64,000 bases of DNA, taken from the NCBI RefSeq assembly GCF_008973825.1, contig NZ_WCHR01000003.1, positions 62,001-126,000 of the forward strand. The letters run 5' to 3'. The position numbers were made by a program, and so were the translations under genes. The DNA is from Gemmobacter serpentinus (GTDB lineage Bacteria > Pseudomonadota > Alphaproteobacteria > Rhodobacterales > Rhodobacteraceae). Positions 54,483-64,000 of the stretch are shown piece after piece (within the stretch, counting starts at the first letter, position 1; each line of letters opens with the position of its first letter). Below the pieces are notes generated by a model, which did not search any database, was not told where the DNA came from, and worked only from the letters and a program-made list of their open reading frames with translations.

Positions 54483-54505
54483 CGCGACCTCATTCCTGAA
54501 AATTG

Positions 54506-54520
54506 GAACTAAATGTGAAC
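54506..54520. promoter_or_regulatory. LexA-type SOS box (GAAC-N7-GAAC)
   Basis: GAACTAAATGTGAAC is an exact match to the alphaproteobacterial LexA site (GAAC-N7-GAAC, or GTTC-N7-GTTC on the other strand). It is in the gap between tag and the EAL gene, 24-38 bases before tag, a position that can block a promoter. An exact match to eight fixed bases is expected by chance only about twice on the two strands of 64 kb, and much less within intergenic DNA. Confidence 0.65.
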
Positions 54521-54584
54521 TTTTATCGGGTCTTTACCTTTGCGGCTGCACTGTGTCGAGAAGAATGAGCCAGATGAGGATAGC

Positions 54585-55415
54585 ATGGCGGGGGATCGAA
54601 AAACCGGGATGCGGGGGGATGCCTCGAACCCGCTGGCCTTTGTGATTTCCGAACAGGATCAGGAAACGCTGGCCATGGTGCGCGATGCGCTGGCACAGGG
54701 TCGGGTGCGGCTGGCCTTTCAGCCGGTGGTGATCGGTGCCGATCCCGGGCGCACGGTGTTTTGGGAAGGGCTGGTCCGGGTGCTGGATCCCAAGGGGCGC
54801 GTCATCCCGGCGCGTGACTTCATGGCGGCGGTCGAATCGACAGAGATCGGACGCCAGCTGGATTGCGCTGCGCTGGATCAGGGCTTGCGCATTCTGGCGC
54901 GGCATACAGATGTGCGGATCTCGATCAATATGTCGGCGCGCTCCATCGGCTATCCGCGCTGGATGCGCACGCTGAAAAAGGGGCTGCAACTTTCTCCCAC
55001 CATCGGGGAGCGGCTGATTCTCGAAATTACCGAAACCTCGGTCATGCAGGTGCCAGAGGTGGTGGTGGCCTTCATGGATGATCTCCAGCGCGAAGGTATT
55101 GCCTTTGCGTTGGACGATTTCGGCGCGGGATATACCGCCTTTCGCTATTTCAAGGATTTCTTCTTCGACATTCTGAAGATCGATGGCCAGTTCATCCGCC
55201 AGATCCATGTGGATCGCGACAATCAGGTGCTGACACGGGCGTTGCTGACCATCGGCCGCCAGTTTGAAATGCTCTGTATCGCCGAAGCTGTGGAAACCCC
55301 GGAAGAGGCTGCGTGGCTGCAGGCCGAAGGCGTCGATTGTCTGCAGGGCTATCTGTTCGGTGCCCCCAGCCTGACCCCCGCCTTCATGCCCGAGGCCCAG
55401 TCGCGCCGAGCCTGA
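54585..55415 (+). CDS. EAL-domain protein, putative cyclic-di-GMP phosphodiesterase
   Basis: A 276-residue protein formed almost only of an EAL domain. It has the signature E-G-L in VFWEGLVRVLDPKG, the metal and substrate residues in SINMSARSIG, EITETSVM, FALDDFGAGYTAFRY, ILKIDGQFI and IAEAVETPEEA, and the C-terminal QGYLFGAP. All catalytic residues look intact, so it likely breaks down c-di-GMP. There is no GGDEF, membrane or sensor domain in front; only about 30 residues precede the domain. I chose the ATG at 54585, with GAGGAT five bases upstream. A LexA-type box lies in its upstream gap. Confidence 0.88.
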   Translation: MAGDRKTGMRGDASNPLAFVISEQDQETLAMVRDALAQGRVRLAFQPVVIGADPGRTVFWEGLVRVLDPKGRVIPARDFMAAVESTEIGRQLDCAALDQGLRILARHTDVRISINMSARSIGYPRWMRTLKKGLQLSPTIGERLILEITETSVMQVPEVVVAFMDDLQREGIAFALDDFGAGYTAFRYFKDFFFDILKIDGQFIRQIHVDRDNQVLTRALLTIGRQFEMLCIAEAVETPEEAAWLQAEGVDCLQGYLFGAPSLTPAFMPEAQSRRA

Positions 55416-55579
55416 CGATGTGCCGGGCCCGACGATGTGCCGGGTGCGGGAGGGGGGCGGGACTCGGCCGGTGCCTGCACGCCCGCGCGCAATTTTCTTG
55501 CTAGACGCGGCGTTCCGGCCTACCCATTTTGGCAAAGCGACGGCGTGCCCGTCGCCTCGGCCAAGGGAGAAGTCCAGTC

Positions 55580-56755
55580 ATGACGAATGTCGTTATCGTA
55601 TCCGCGGCGCGCACCGCCGTCGGCAGTTTCAACGGAACGCTTGCGAATACCCCGGCGCACGAGCTGGGCGCGGCGGTGATCGACGCCGTGGTGGCGCGGG
55701 CGGGCATCGACAAGGCCGAGGTGTCGGAGACCATTCTGGGGCAGGTTCTGACCGGCGGCCAGGGGCAGAACCCGGCACGTCAGGCGCATATTCTGGCGGG
55801 GCTTGCCAAAGAGGCATCGGCCTGGAGTCTCAATCAGGTTTGCGGCTCGGGTCTGCGGGCGGTGGCCCTCGCGGCGCAGCATGTGCAACTGGGGGATGCG
55901 GATATCGTTGTCGCGGGCGGTCAGGAAAGCATGTCGCTTAGCCCCCATGTCGCGCATCTGCGTGCAGGCCAGAAGATGGGCGACATGAAGTTCATCGATT
56001 CGATGATCAAGGACGGTCTCTGGGATGCCTTCAACGGTTATCACATGGGCCAGACTGCCGAAAATGTCGCCAATCAGTGGCAGATCAGCCGTGATATGCA
56101 GGACGAATTCGCGCTGGCCTCGCAAAACAAGGCCGAGGCGGCCCAGACCGCCGGCAAGTTCAAGGACGAGATCATTCCCTTCACCATCAAGACCCGGAAG
56201 GGCGATGTGGTCTTCGAAGCAGATGAATATATCCGTCTGGGCGCCACGATGGATGCGATGCAGAAGCTGAAACCCGCCTTCACCAAGGATGGCTCGGTCA
56301 CCGCCGCCAATGCCTCGGGGATCAATGACGGTGCGGCGGGCGTGCTGCTGATGTCGGAAGCCGAAGCCGCAAAGCGCGGGCTGACCCCGCTGGCGCGCAT
56401 CGCATCTTACGCAACCGCCGGGCTTGATCCGGCGATCATGGGGGTCGGCCCGATCCATGCCAGCCGCAAGGCGCTGCAGAAAGCGGGCTGGTCGGTTGCC
56501 GATCTGGATCTGATCGAGGCCAATGAGGCCTTTGCTGCCCAGGCCTGCGCCGTGAACAAGGATATGGGCTGGGATCCGGCCAAGGTGAACGTCAATGGCG
56601 GGGCGATCGCCATCGGTCACCCGATCGGTGCCTCAGGCGCGCGCATCCTCAACACGCTGCTGTTCGAGATGAAACGTTCGGGCGCGAAGAAGGGGCTCGC
56701 CACGTTGTGCATCGGCGGCGGTATGGGCGTTGCGATGTGCCTTGAACGGGCGTGA
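55580..56755 (+). CDS. phaA: Acetyl-CoA acetyltransferase
   Basis: Beta-ketothiolase that joins two acetyl-CoA into acetoacetyl-CoA, feeding polyhydroxybutyrate and the EMC pathway. The 391-residue protein has the nucleophile Cys in [11 protein letters not shown], the QESMS and [10 protein letters not shown] loops, [17 protein letters not shown] with the catalytic His, and the C-terminal [10 protein letters not shown] with the second Cys. I chose the ATG at 55580, with AGGGAGAAG upstream. phaB follows after 113 bases that contain a terminator-like hairpin. Confidence 0.96.
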   Translation: MTNVVIVSAARTAVGSFNGTLANTPAHELGAAVIDAVVARAGIDKAEVSETILGQVLTGGQGQNPARQAHILAGLAKEASAWSLNQVCGSGLRAVALAAQHVQLGDADIVVAGGQESMSLSPHVAHLRAGQKMGDMKFIDSMIKDGLWDAFNGYHMGQTAENVANQWQISRDMQDEFALASQNKAEAAQTAGKFKDEIIPFTIKTRKGDVVFEADEYIRLGATMDAMQKLKPAFTKDGSVTAANASGINDGAAGVLLMSEAEAAKRGLTPLARIASYATAGLDPAIMGVGPIHASRKALQKAGWSVADLDLIEANEAFAAQACAVNKDMGWDPAKVNVNGGAIAIGHPIGASGARILNTLLFEMKRSGAKKGLATLCIGGGMGVAMCLERA

Positions 56756-56794
56756 TTTCTGCATCTGCGAAATAATGCTGCATAGGAAAAGTGG

Positions 56795-56821
56795 CGGGCG
56801 CAATAATGTTGCGCCCGTTTT
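56795..56821 (+). terminator. Hairpin between phaA and phaB
   Basis: CGGGCGCAA and its perfect complement TTGCGCCCG flank a five-base TAATG loop, followed by TTTT. It lies 40 bases past the phaA stop and 48 bases before the phaB ATG. It may terminate part of the phaA transcripts or protect their 3' end. A nearby ATGCTGCAT palindrome (56775-56783) is TGC-rich like PhaR sites. Confidence 0.6.
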
Positions 56822-56868
56822 GCTTCTTGGTTAGTTTGATTCCAACAACTGTTTCTATTGGAGGAATC

Positions 56869-57594
56869 ATGTCGAAAGTTGCTTTGGTTACCGGCGGATC
56901 GCGCGGGATCGGCGCGGCAATCTCGGTCGCATTGAAGAATGCGGGTTATGCGGTCGCGGCGAATTATGCCGGCAATGATGAGGCCGCCGCTGCCTTTACC
57001 AAGGAAACCGGCATTCCGACCTATAAATGGTCTGTCGCGGATTACGACGCCTGCGCCGAAGGCATCGCCAAGGTGGAGGCCGATCTTGGCCCGGTTTCGG
57101 TTCTGGTGAACAATGCAGGTATCACCCGCGATGCCATGTTTCACAAGATGACGCCGACCCAGTGGAAAGAGGTCATCGACACCAACCTGACCGGCCTGTT
57201 CAACATGACGCATCCGCTGTGGTCGGGGATGCGGGACCGCAAGTTCGGCCGTGTCATCTCGATCTCGTCGATCAATGGCCAGAAGGGGCAGGCGGGTCAG
57301 GCCAACTACTCGGCCGCGAAGGCGGGGGATCTGGGCTTCACCAAGGCGCTTGCCGCCGAGGGCGCGCGGGCGGGCATCACCGTGAATGCAATCTGCCCCG
57401 GCTATATCGCCACGGAAATGGTGAAGGCGATTGATGAGAAAGTGCTGAATGAGCGCATCATCCCGTTGATCCCGGTCGGTCGTCTGGGTGAGCCGGAAGA
57501 GATCGCGCGTTGCGTGGTCTTCCTTGCCTCGGACGAGGCCGGATTCATCACCGGCTCGACGCTGAGCGCCAATGGCGGCCAGTTCGTCGTCTGA
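56869..57594 (+). CDS. phaB: Acetoacetyl-CoA reductase
   Basis: NADPH reductase that makes (R)-3-hydroxybutyryl-CoA, the monomer of polyhydroxybutyrate and a start point of the EMC pathway. The 241-residue SDR has VTGGSRGIGAA, VNNAGITRDAMFHKM, SISSINGQKGQAGQANYSAAKAG (catalytic Ser, Tyr, Lys) and the C-terminal FITGSTLSANGGQFV. GGAGG lies four bases before the ATG at 56869. It forms the usual phaA-phaB pair; phaC is not here. FabG is less likely because of the QGKGQAGQ-type active-site loop and the phaA neighbour. Confidence 0.95.
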   Translation: MSKVALVTGGSRGIGAAISVALKNAGYAVAANYAGNDEAAAAFTKETGIPTYKWSVADYDACAEGIAKVEADLGPVSVLVNNAGITRDAMFHKMTPTQWKEVIDTNLTGLFNMTHPLWSGMRDRKFGRVISISSINGQKGQAGQANYSAAKAGDLGFTKALAAEGARAGITVNAICPGYIATEMVKAIDEKVLNERIIPLIPVGRLGEPEEIARCVVFLASDEAGFITGSTLSANGGQFVV

Positions 57595-57647
57595 TCAAGG
57601 CCTCCCCGTTCCGTCATGGCATTCCGGGGTGCCACTTACGAGTGTCG

Positions 57648-57676
57648 GGGCCTGTGCGTTGCGCAGGCCCTTTTTT
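57648..57676 (+). terminator. Rho-independent terminator of phaAB
   Basis: GGGCCTGTGC pairs with GCGCAGGCCC (one G-T wobble) around a three-base GTT loop, followed by six T at 57671-57676. It lies 53 bases past the phaB stop and is a textbook terminator. Confidence 0.93.
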
Positions 57677-57873
57677 ATGTCGCCGCTTTCTCGGGCCTGC
57701 TTCACGCTGCCCCGTCTCGCATTCCGAATGGGGCAAACGAGAAAGGCGACAACCCGATGGTTGCCGCCCCGATTTGCCCTGCCCTCTCATGCTGGGCGTG
57801 ATGGATCTGATGCGTCAGGCGGCGTTCGGCCACCAGATTTGCGCCAACCGTCCTGCGGTCCGCGCGGCGTGGA

Positions 57874-58041
57874 TCAGGCGTCCGAAAGCCGGGTGATCTC
57901 TTCCTTGAGCTTCAGCTTCTGCTTTTTCAGCGTGGCGATTTCCTGATCCGGGGTGCCGGGTGCCCTCTGGGCCCGCTCCACCATATCAGACAGGTGTTCG
58001 TGCTTCTTCCTCAGTTCGGCGATATGCGAAGCGACGGTCAT
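57874..58041 (-). CDS. DUF465 (YdcH-type) small protein
   Basis: A 55-residue protein with a strong ribosome site (AGGAGG, five bases before the ATG). It is charged and helical: MTVASHIAELRKKHEHLSDM, then VERAQRAPG and IATLKKQKLKLKEEITRL. The pattern fits the short coiled-coil DUF465/YdcH family of unknown function, related to SlyX. It lies downstream of phaB in the opposite orientation. The 197 bases before its stop (57677-57873) contain no gene. Confidence 0.85.
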   Translation of the reverse strand: MTVASHIAELRKKHEHLSDMVERAQRAPGTPDQEIATLKKQKLKLKEEITRLSDA

Positions 58042-58138
58042 CCAAACCTCCTGTGCTTGTTCGGTCTTTTGATTGCAGCACGGATTTGTCCGTCTGTCAT
58101 CAAAATGTCACCGCCGCGTCGCAGCAATTACAGGGCAT

Positions 58139-58897
58139 TCAGCCGAACTGCGCCGAAAGGTCACCCCCCATGCGCAGGATTTGGTTCGCAGCCGCCGTAT
58201 AGGCCTCCCGGTCGCCCTCATGTGATGCGCCGTGATGGATAACGAAGGGTGCCAGCAACCGGAACGCGGCCCGCCCACCCTTGCGGGCGCGCAGAATCAC
58301 CCGCTTGGCCGCGCGCCCCTCACGCGCAGCCAGTGGCAGCACGCTGGCAGAGCCCAGCGGGCCAAGAGCCGCCATCAATTCCGGCAAGGCATCGGCGCCG
58401 GTGATCATGGTCAGCCAGCCGCCGGGCCGCAGTCGCCGGGCGGCAATGGTCATCCATTCCGCCAGCGCCACAGCCTCCACCTGCATGGCCGTGGCCCGTG
58501 CCGTGATGGGCGAAGGGGTGCCACCCGCCGGATAATAGGGTGGGTTGCAGATCACATGGTCAAAGTCACGGCGCAGAATCTGCGGCATGGCGCGCAGATC
58601 GCCCGTCAGCACCTCGAACGCGATACCATTGCGCGCGGCATTGCGTCGCGCCAGATCGGCATAGCCGGGCTGCAGTTCCAGCCCGGACAATATGACATCC
58701 GGCACCCGCGCGGCCAGGCAAAGTGCCGCCGCCCCGGCACCGCAGCCCAGATCCAGCACGGATTCGCCGGCCCCCGCCCGGCAGGCCGCCGCCAGAAAAA
58801 CCGGATCGGTTGCCGCGCGATAGCCCTTCAGTGGCTGCCACAAGCGCAACCGTCCCGAAAGGAACTTGTCATCAGAGAGTTGATCTTCGGTAAACAT
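58139..58897 (-). CDS. tRNA1(Val) N6-adenine methyltransferase-like protein (TrmN6/YfiC)
   Basis: A 252-residue class I SAM-dependent methyltransferase. After the N-terminal LRLWQPLKGYRAATDPVFLAA comes the SAM site VLDLGCGAGAAALC, and the base-methylation motif N-P-P-Y in DHVICNPPYYPAGG, where the Asn/Asp-Pro-Pro-Tyr reads as an N6-adenine methylase. YfiC-type enzymes modify A37 of tRNA1(Val); the exact substrate here is unproven. It overlaps the DUF2007 stop by one base (TGATG). Confidence 0.85.
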   Translation of the reverse strand: MFTEDQLSDDKFLSGRLRLWQPLKGYRAATDPVFLAAACRAGAGESVLDLGCGAGAAALCLAARVPDVILSGLELQPGYADLARRNAARNGIAFEVLTGDLRAMPQILRRDFDHVICNPPYYPAGGTPSPITARATAMQVEAVALAEWMTIAARRLRPGGWLTMITGADALPELMAALGPLGSASVLPLAAREGRAAKRVILRARKGGRAAFRLLAPFVIHHGASHEGDREAYTAAANQILRMGGDLSAQFG

Positions 58898-59112
58898 CAG
58901 CGGCCGGTTTCGATGCCATTGTCACGCAGCGTGATCTCGGCTCGGAACAGGTCACGATCTGCAACCATCAGGCGTTGCGGGAACAATCCGATCCCGCCTT
59001 CGAGGATGCTCATGTGGACGTCCAGCCGAAACACCGTTATATCCTCGCCCTCAAGAAGCGCCGTGGCAAAGGCGAGGATCGTCGGATCCGTGCTGCGGAG
59101 AATCTCTTTCAT
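58897..59112 (-). CDS. DUF2007 family small protein
   Basis: A 71-residue protein, MKEILRSTDPTILAFATALL, then GEDITVFRLD, and the C-terminal LMVADRDLFRAEITLRD. The VMVxxxDxxxA-like strand pattern and short length match DUF2007 (putative signal-transducing proteins). The ATG at 59110-59112 is the only sensible start. It overlaps the methyltransferase start by one base and is divergent from the polyprenyl synthase gene across 57 bases. Confidence 0.85.
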   Translation of the reverse strand: MKEILRSTDPTILAFATALLEGEDITVFRLDVHMSILEGGIGLFPQRLMVADRDLFRAEITLRDNGIETGR

Positions 59113-59169
59113 GGGTCTAGGATTGTCGGCAAACCCCCGGGATGTCGATACGGGAAAGGCGAGGGTGGC

Positions 59170-60171
59170 ATGGGGCTGGACGAGGTAGCGCAGAAACCGC
59201 ATGAGCGTCTGATGACCTGGCTTGCCGCCGATATGGAAGCGGTGAATGCGATGATCCGCGATCGCATGGCATCGGAACACGCACCGCGCATCCCGCAAGT
59301 GACCGCCCATCTGGTCGAGGCGGGTGGCAAGCGGTTGCGGCCACTGCTGACGCTCGCGAGCGCGCGCCTTTGTGGCTATGACGGCCCCTATCATATCCAT
59401 CTGGCGGCGACGGTGGAGTTTATCCACACCGCGACGCTGCTGCATGATGATGTCGTGGATGAAAGCAGCCAGCGTCGGGGGCGGCCCACCGCTAATCTGT
59501 TGTGGGATAACAAGTCTTCGGTTCTTGTGGGAGACTATCTGTTTGCGCGCAGCTTCCAGCTGATGACCGAGACCAATTCGATGCGGGTGATGGAGATCCT
59601 GTCCAACGCCTCTGCGACCATCGCGGAGGGCGAGGTGCTGCAACTGACGGCCGCGCAGGATCTGGCGACGACGGAAAGCATCTATCTGCAAGTGGTGCGC
59701 GGCAAGACTGCCGCGCTGTTTTCGGCGGCGACCGAGGTGGGCGGCGTCATCGCGGGGGCCGATGCCACGCAGGTGAAGGCGCTTTACACCTATGGCGATG
59801 CGCTTGGCATTGCCTTCCAGATTGCCGATGACCTGCTGGATTACGGCGGCACCTCGGCGACCATCGGCAAGAATGTCGGGGATGATTTCCGCGAACGCAA
59901 GCTGACCCTGCCGGTCATCAAGGCTGTGGCGCAAGCCAGCCCGGAAGAGCGCGCCTTCTGGGAACGCACCATCGCCAAGGGCCATCAGGCCGAGGGCGAT
60001 CTGGAGCAGGCGCTGGCAATCATGGCGCGCCATGGCACGATGGCTGCAGCCCGGGCCGATGCGCTGGCCTGGGCCGGACAGGCGCGTGACGCCATTGCGA
60101 CGCTGCCCGATCATCCGATCCGGGGGATGCTGTCCGATCTGGCGGATTACGTCGTTTCGCGGATCAACTGA
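59170..60171 (+). CDS. ispB: Polyprenyl diphosphate synthase (octa/decaprenyl type)
   Basis: Trans-prenyltransferase that builds the long side chain of ubiquinone. The 333-residue protein has the first Asp-rich motif [15 protein letters not shown] (D-D-x-x-D) and the second [10 protein letters not shown], both binding magnesium. [11 protein letters not shown] is the substrate-binding element. The C10 versus C8 chain length cannot be read with certainty. I chose the ATG at 59170, with GAGGGTGG before it. The last 25 bases overlap the 3' end of ispE on the other strand. Confidence 0.93.
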   Translation: MGLDEVAQKPHERLMTWLAADMEAVNAMIRDRMASEHAPRIPQVTAHLVEAGGKRLRPLLTLASARLCGYDGPYHIHLAATVEFIHTATLLHDDVVDESSQRRGRPTANLLWDNKSSVLVGDYLFARSFQLMTETNSMRVMEILSNASATIAEGEVLQLTAAQDLATTESIYLQVVRGKTAALFSAATEVGGVIAGADATQVKALYTYGDALGIAFQIADDLLDYGGTSATIGKNVGDDFRERKLTLPVIKAVAQASPEERAFWERTIAKGHQAEGDLEQALAIMARHGTMAAARADALAWAGQARDAIATLPDHPIRGMLSDLADYVVSRIN

Positions 60172-61052
60172 GGCATATCGGCGCGGCCAGGATAGATCTG
60201 GCCCGCTGCCACCCACCAATCGGGGCGCGCTTCGCGCAGCAGATCGGCGGCATCTGCCGCCTGCGCCTCTTTGGCGAAGAGCGCAAAGCAGGTCGCACCG
60301 GAGCCTGACATGCGGGCAAACAGCGCCTCAGGCAGCGCAGCAAGGGCCGCGATCACATCGGCGATCACCGGCGCATGGGCGATGGCCGGGGCCTCCAGAT
60401 CGTTGCGGGTGCTTGCCAACCACTCGGCCAGTGCCACAGCATGGCCCCATTGCGGCAGCGTATCGGGCAGAGGGGCATTGTCCTTTCGCGACAGCGCCTT
60501 GAACACGACGGGTGTTGGCACCTCGACGCGCGGATTGGCCAGAACGACATGCAGTTCGGGCAGGGGGGGCAGCCAGTCCAATTGTTCACCGATGCCGCGC
60601 ATCCGGCTTGGATGTGAGGCAAGGCAGACCGGCAGGTCGGCACCCAGTGCCCCGATGCGCTGTGCCAGATCCGGCGTGGCCGGGACAGCCTTGCCGCGCA
60701 TCGCATTCAGCCGCAGCACCGCCCTGATTGCCGCAGCGGCATCCGCTGATCCGCCGCCAATGCCGCTGGCGGGCGGCAGACGCTTGGTCAGGTGCAATGC
60801 CACGCCCTGATCGCCGGTGACCAGCCGTGCCGCGCGCAGGACAAGATTGTCCTCGCCGCATGGCACATCCGCCGCAAAGGGGCCGTCGATCCTCAGCGCT
60901 GTGTCATCGGCTGCGGTCACGCGCAGGCCGTCGCCGATTCCGGCAAAGACCACCAGGGAATCAAGGAAGTGATAGCCATCTGCGCGCTGCCCGGTCACAT
61001 GCAGGCAGAGGTTGATCTTCGCATGGGCGAATTCAGTCAGTGTTTGAAGCAT
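60147..61052 (-). CDS. ispE: 4-diphosphocytidyl-2-C-methyl-D-erythritol kinase
   Basis: ATP-dependent kinase of the MEP isoprenoid pathway. The 301-residue GHMP protein has [28 protein letters not shown] at the N-terminus, the ATP site [18 protein letters not shown], and [13 protein letters not shown] near the C-terminus. I chose the ATG at 61052, the family start. The 3' end overlaps ispB by 25 bases tail to tail. The 5' end overlaps the TPR gene by 20 bases on the same strand. Together with ispH at 3.3 kb it supplies the MEP pathway. Confidence 0.95.
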   Translation of the reverse strand: MLQTLTEFAHAKINLCLHVTGQRADGYHFLDSLVVFAGIGDGLRVTAADDTALRIDGPFAADVPCGEDNLVLRAARLVTGDQGVALHLTKRLPPASGIGGGSADAAAAIRAVLRLNAMRGKAVPATPDLAQRIGALGADLPVCLASHPSRMRGIGEQLDWLPPLPELHVVLANPRVEVPTPVVFKALSRKDNAPLPDTLPQWGHAVALAEWLASTRNDLEAPAIAHAPVIADVIAALAALPEALFARMSGSGATCFALFAKEAQAADAADLLREARPDWWVAAGQIYPGRADMPQLIRETT

Positions 61053-62796
61053 TCTTGGTTTCCAGAGGTGCAGCCCCTTCAGAGGCAAGCACTTTGTCAA
61101 GACCCAGTTCCAGCTTCAGGCGGATGCGCTTGGCGTCCTTTTCCTCGGGGCCATAGGACAACGCGCGCCGCCATTGAAAGCGGGCCTCCAACTGGCGACC
61201 GACCGCCCAATAGACATCGCCAAGATGATCGGTCACCACCGGGTCAACAGGCTCCATCTGCGAGGCGCGCTCCATCGGGGCCAATGCGTCCTGATAGCGG
61301 CCAAGACGGAAATAGGCCCAGGCGAGGCTGTCGGTGATCGCGCCGCTATTGGGTTCGACCTGCACGGCGCGCTCGATCAGTTTCAGGGCCGCATCAAGAT
61401 CCTTGTTCATTTCCAACATGCTGTAGCCGAGATAGTTCAGCACTTGCGGCTGGTCGGGGCTCAGTTCCAGTGCCTTGCGTAGATCGGCCTCCCCAAGTTC
61501 CCACCGCTTTTGCCGCTCGTGGCAGATCCCGCGCGAAAAGAACAGCCGCCAGTCGCCCTCATCGGGCGTGCCCAGCAAGGCGATGGCGGCATCATAGGCC
61601 AGGGTCGCATCCTCGTAACGCTCTTCGCGGCGCAGCATGTCGCCATAGGTTGCGTGCACGGTGCGCAACTTGGGATAGGCCTTGGACAGCGCCTGCATCA
61701 CCTCCAGCGCGGCATCGGGCTTGCCAGCAGCGATCAGCGTCTCGGCCCGGCCGATCTCGGCCAGATAATGCTCTGGCGCGTCGCTCGGCACCTTGGCATA
61801 GGTCGCGGCCGCAAGATCGGCCTGGCCGTTGCCATTCAGCAGCGAGGCAGAGGTCAACAAGGCCTCGGTATGGTCGGGGCGCAGATAGGCGGCGGCCTGG
61901 CTCAGCAGCAGGGTGTAGCCGCTTTCCGCCTCGCCCCGGCTGGCGGAGGCCAGGGTGTAGAACACCTCGGCCATGCCCTGTTCGGGAGTCTGCACGATGG
62001 TCCAGGGCAAGGTCTCGCCATTGGTCAGACGCTCGCGCATCCCGACCACGGCCACATCCTGACCTGGGGCAAAGACCTCGTCCAGCAGGGCAATCGCATC
62101 CTCGTTGCGTTCCAACTGGCTCAGGATCTCGGCATGGGCCAGCACGACGCGACGGAGCGCGCGCCCGGCCTTGCCCGCTTCGGTATTGAGCGCGGCATCG
62201 GCGCTTTCGAAATCGCCTGCCATCGCAAGGGCCAGGGCCTTGTGATAGGCCCCAAACAGCGCGCGGTCGGGGGTCTTGGCGATCTTGTCCAGCGCCTCGA
62301 CCGCCTCGGTCACCTGTCCCGCCCCGGCCTGTGACCATGCCAGAACCAGATCGTTCAGCAATGCGCCGCCGCCATGACCATCCTTGATCAACTGGTCGAT
62401 GCGCGCGTAATCCTTGCGCCCTGCAGCCTCGGTCAGCAAGGCAAGCGCGCTGATCTGGCTTTTGTCCCCCAGATCCAGCAGGTGCTGTGCGGTCTTTGCG
62501 GCCTCGCCGAAGCGACCCTGACCCATCGCGCCGATGGTGGCACCTTCCAGCAGCATCGGATTGTCTGGGTCCGTGCGCAGCGCCTCGGTGAACCAATGGG
62601 TCGCGGCGGTATAATCCCCTTCCGCCGAGGCAACGCGCGCGGCGAGATAGGCCCCCGCATTGGGTTGAGCTGGCGGTTGCTCTGACGCGGATTCGGCTGC
62701 GGTTGCCTCCGGCTTTGCAGGGGTTTCCGCCGCCAGCGGTGTCGCAGACAGGGCAAGCGCAAGGCCGATGGCCGTTGCCGAACGGGTCAGGGGCAT
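61033..62796 (-). CDS. Tetratricopeptide repeat protein, periplasmic
   Basis: A 587-residue protein with a signal peptide (about residues 1-23, ending AETPAKP) and tandem TPR helix pairs across about residues 55-560. Clear repeats with conserved Gly, Ala and Pro include [48 protein letters not shown] and [21 protein letters not shown]. Such proteins scaffold protein complexes in the periplasm or at the outer membrane. The partner is unknown. Its 3' end overlaps ispE by 20 bases, so the two genes may be coupled. Confidence 0.87.
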   Translation of the reverse strand: MPLTRSATAIGLALALSATPLAAETPAKPEATAAESASEQPPAQPNAGAYLAARVASAEGDYTAATHWFTEALRTDPDNPMLLEGATIGAMGQGRFGEAAKTAQHLLDLGDKSQISALALLTEAAGRKDYARIDQLIKDGHGGGALLNDLVLAWSQAGAGQVTEAVEALDKIAKTPDRALFGAYHKALALAMAGDFESADAALNTEAGKAGRALRRVVLAHAEILSQLERNEDAIALLDEVFAPGQDVAVVGMRERLTNGETLPWTIVQTPEQGMAEVFYTLASASRGEAESGYTLLLSQAAAYLRPDHTEALLTSASLLNGNGQADLAAATYAKVPSDAPEHYLAEIGRAETLIAAGKPDAALEVMQALSKAYPKLRTVHATYGDMLRREERYEDATLAYDAAIALLGTPDEGDWRLFFSRGICHERQKRWELGEADLRKALELSPDQPQVLNYLGYSMLEMNKDLDAALKLIERAVQVEPNSGAITDSLAWAYFRLGRYQDALAPMERASQMEPVDPVVTDHLGDVYWAVGRQLEARFQWRRALSYGPEEKDAKRIRLKLELGLDKVLASEGAAPLETKNASNTD

Positions 62797-62849
62797 GAAT
62801 TCCTCCGGGTCTTGGCGCTACCCTAAGGCGCGGTCGGGCCCAAAGCAAT

Positions 62850-62874
62850 GCGGGGTGCCGATGAGGCACCCCGC
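62850..62874 (-). terminator. Rho-independent terminator of the ETF-QO gene
   Basis: GCGGGGTGCC and its perfect complement GGCACCCCGC flank a five-base GATGA loop. On the minus strand the hairpin is followed by ATTGCTTTG. It lies 26 bases past the ETF-QO stop and 53 bases before the TPR gene start. Confidence 0.68.
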
Positions 62875-62900
62875 AAGCCGCGCATGTCGCGCAGAGTTTA

Positions 62901-64000
<1,100 letters not shown>

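Overview
The window is ordinary chromosomal core sequence of a high-GC alphaproteobacterium, most likely order Rhodobacterales. Supporting evidence is the rpoZ-spoT-DUF2062-pdxJ-acpS-lepB-rnc-era-DUF1491-recO run, the pckA / chvI-chvG-hprK-rapZ-EIIA-HPr cluster, two ethylmalonyl-CoA (EMC) pathway enzymes (methylsuccinyl-CoA dehydrogenase and malyl/methylmalyl-CoA lyase), and small families such as DUF1491, DUF6473 and TIGR02302. I cannot fix the genus. I see no rRNA, tRNA, CRISPR array, insertion sequence, phage or plasmid gene. About 74 protein genes are packed tightly, many joined by 1-8 base start/stop overlaps.

Layout. 1-6.2 kb: 3' end of fmt, small membrane and regulator genes, rnhA, ispH, a NYN-domain protein and folK. 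6.2-14.2 kb: the long rpoZ-to-recO operon, with a promoter-like element before rpoZ and a one-base frameshift in era. 14.4-19.5 kb: an MFS transporter, mcd and pckA. 19.5-24.8 kb: ChvI/ChvG two-component system and a regulatory PTS without sugar permeases, then an acyltransferase. 24.8-30.8 kb: hbd, a DUF6473 gene, etfAB, a PduO-type cobalamin adenosyltransferase and small membrane proteins. 30.9-37.6 kb: parC, pheS, rplT and rpmI, with two RTX calcium-binding protein genes placed around pheS. 37.6-43.9 kb: pyk, an N-formylglutamate amidohydrolase-like gene, a D-amino-acid transaminase, mcl1, a repeat-rich 430-base gap, accA and a SugE-type SMR gene. 43.9-55.4 kb: plsC-ftsX-ftsE, a zinc-ribbon protein, a TIGR02302 gene, lysA, tiny lipoproteins, argH, a TlpA-like protein, tag and an EAL protein. 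55.6-64 kb: phaA-phaB, DUF465, a TrmN6-like methyltransferase, DUF2007, a polyprenyl diphosphate synthase, ispE, a TPR protein and the 3' end of the ETF:quinone oxidoreductase gene.

How the genes work together. Much of the window serves acetyl-CoA, C4 and C5 carbon flow. PhaA and PhaB make 3-hydroxybutyryl-CoA, the entry to both polyhydroxybutyrate and the EMC pathway. Mcd and Mcl1 are EMC enzymes. Mcd electrons should pass through EtfAB and ETF-QO to quinone. The adenosyltransferase can supply B12 cofactor to the EMC mutases. PckA and Pyk set gluconeogenic against glycolytic flow. The upstream regions of pyk and pckA carry repeated GTTAGCG-type palindromes that look like operators of a LacI-type central-carbon regulator of the CceR kind.

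I did not find a convincing new system. The items most worth checking are the era frameshift, the CceR-like boxes, a LexA-type box in front of tag, a 39-residue small ORF coupled to a DUF3429 gene, the REP-like palindromes, and the RTX genes that split the usual rplT-pheS-pheT order.
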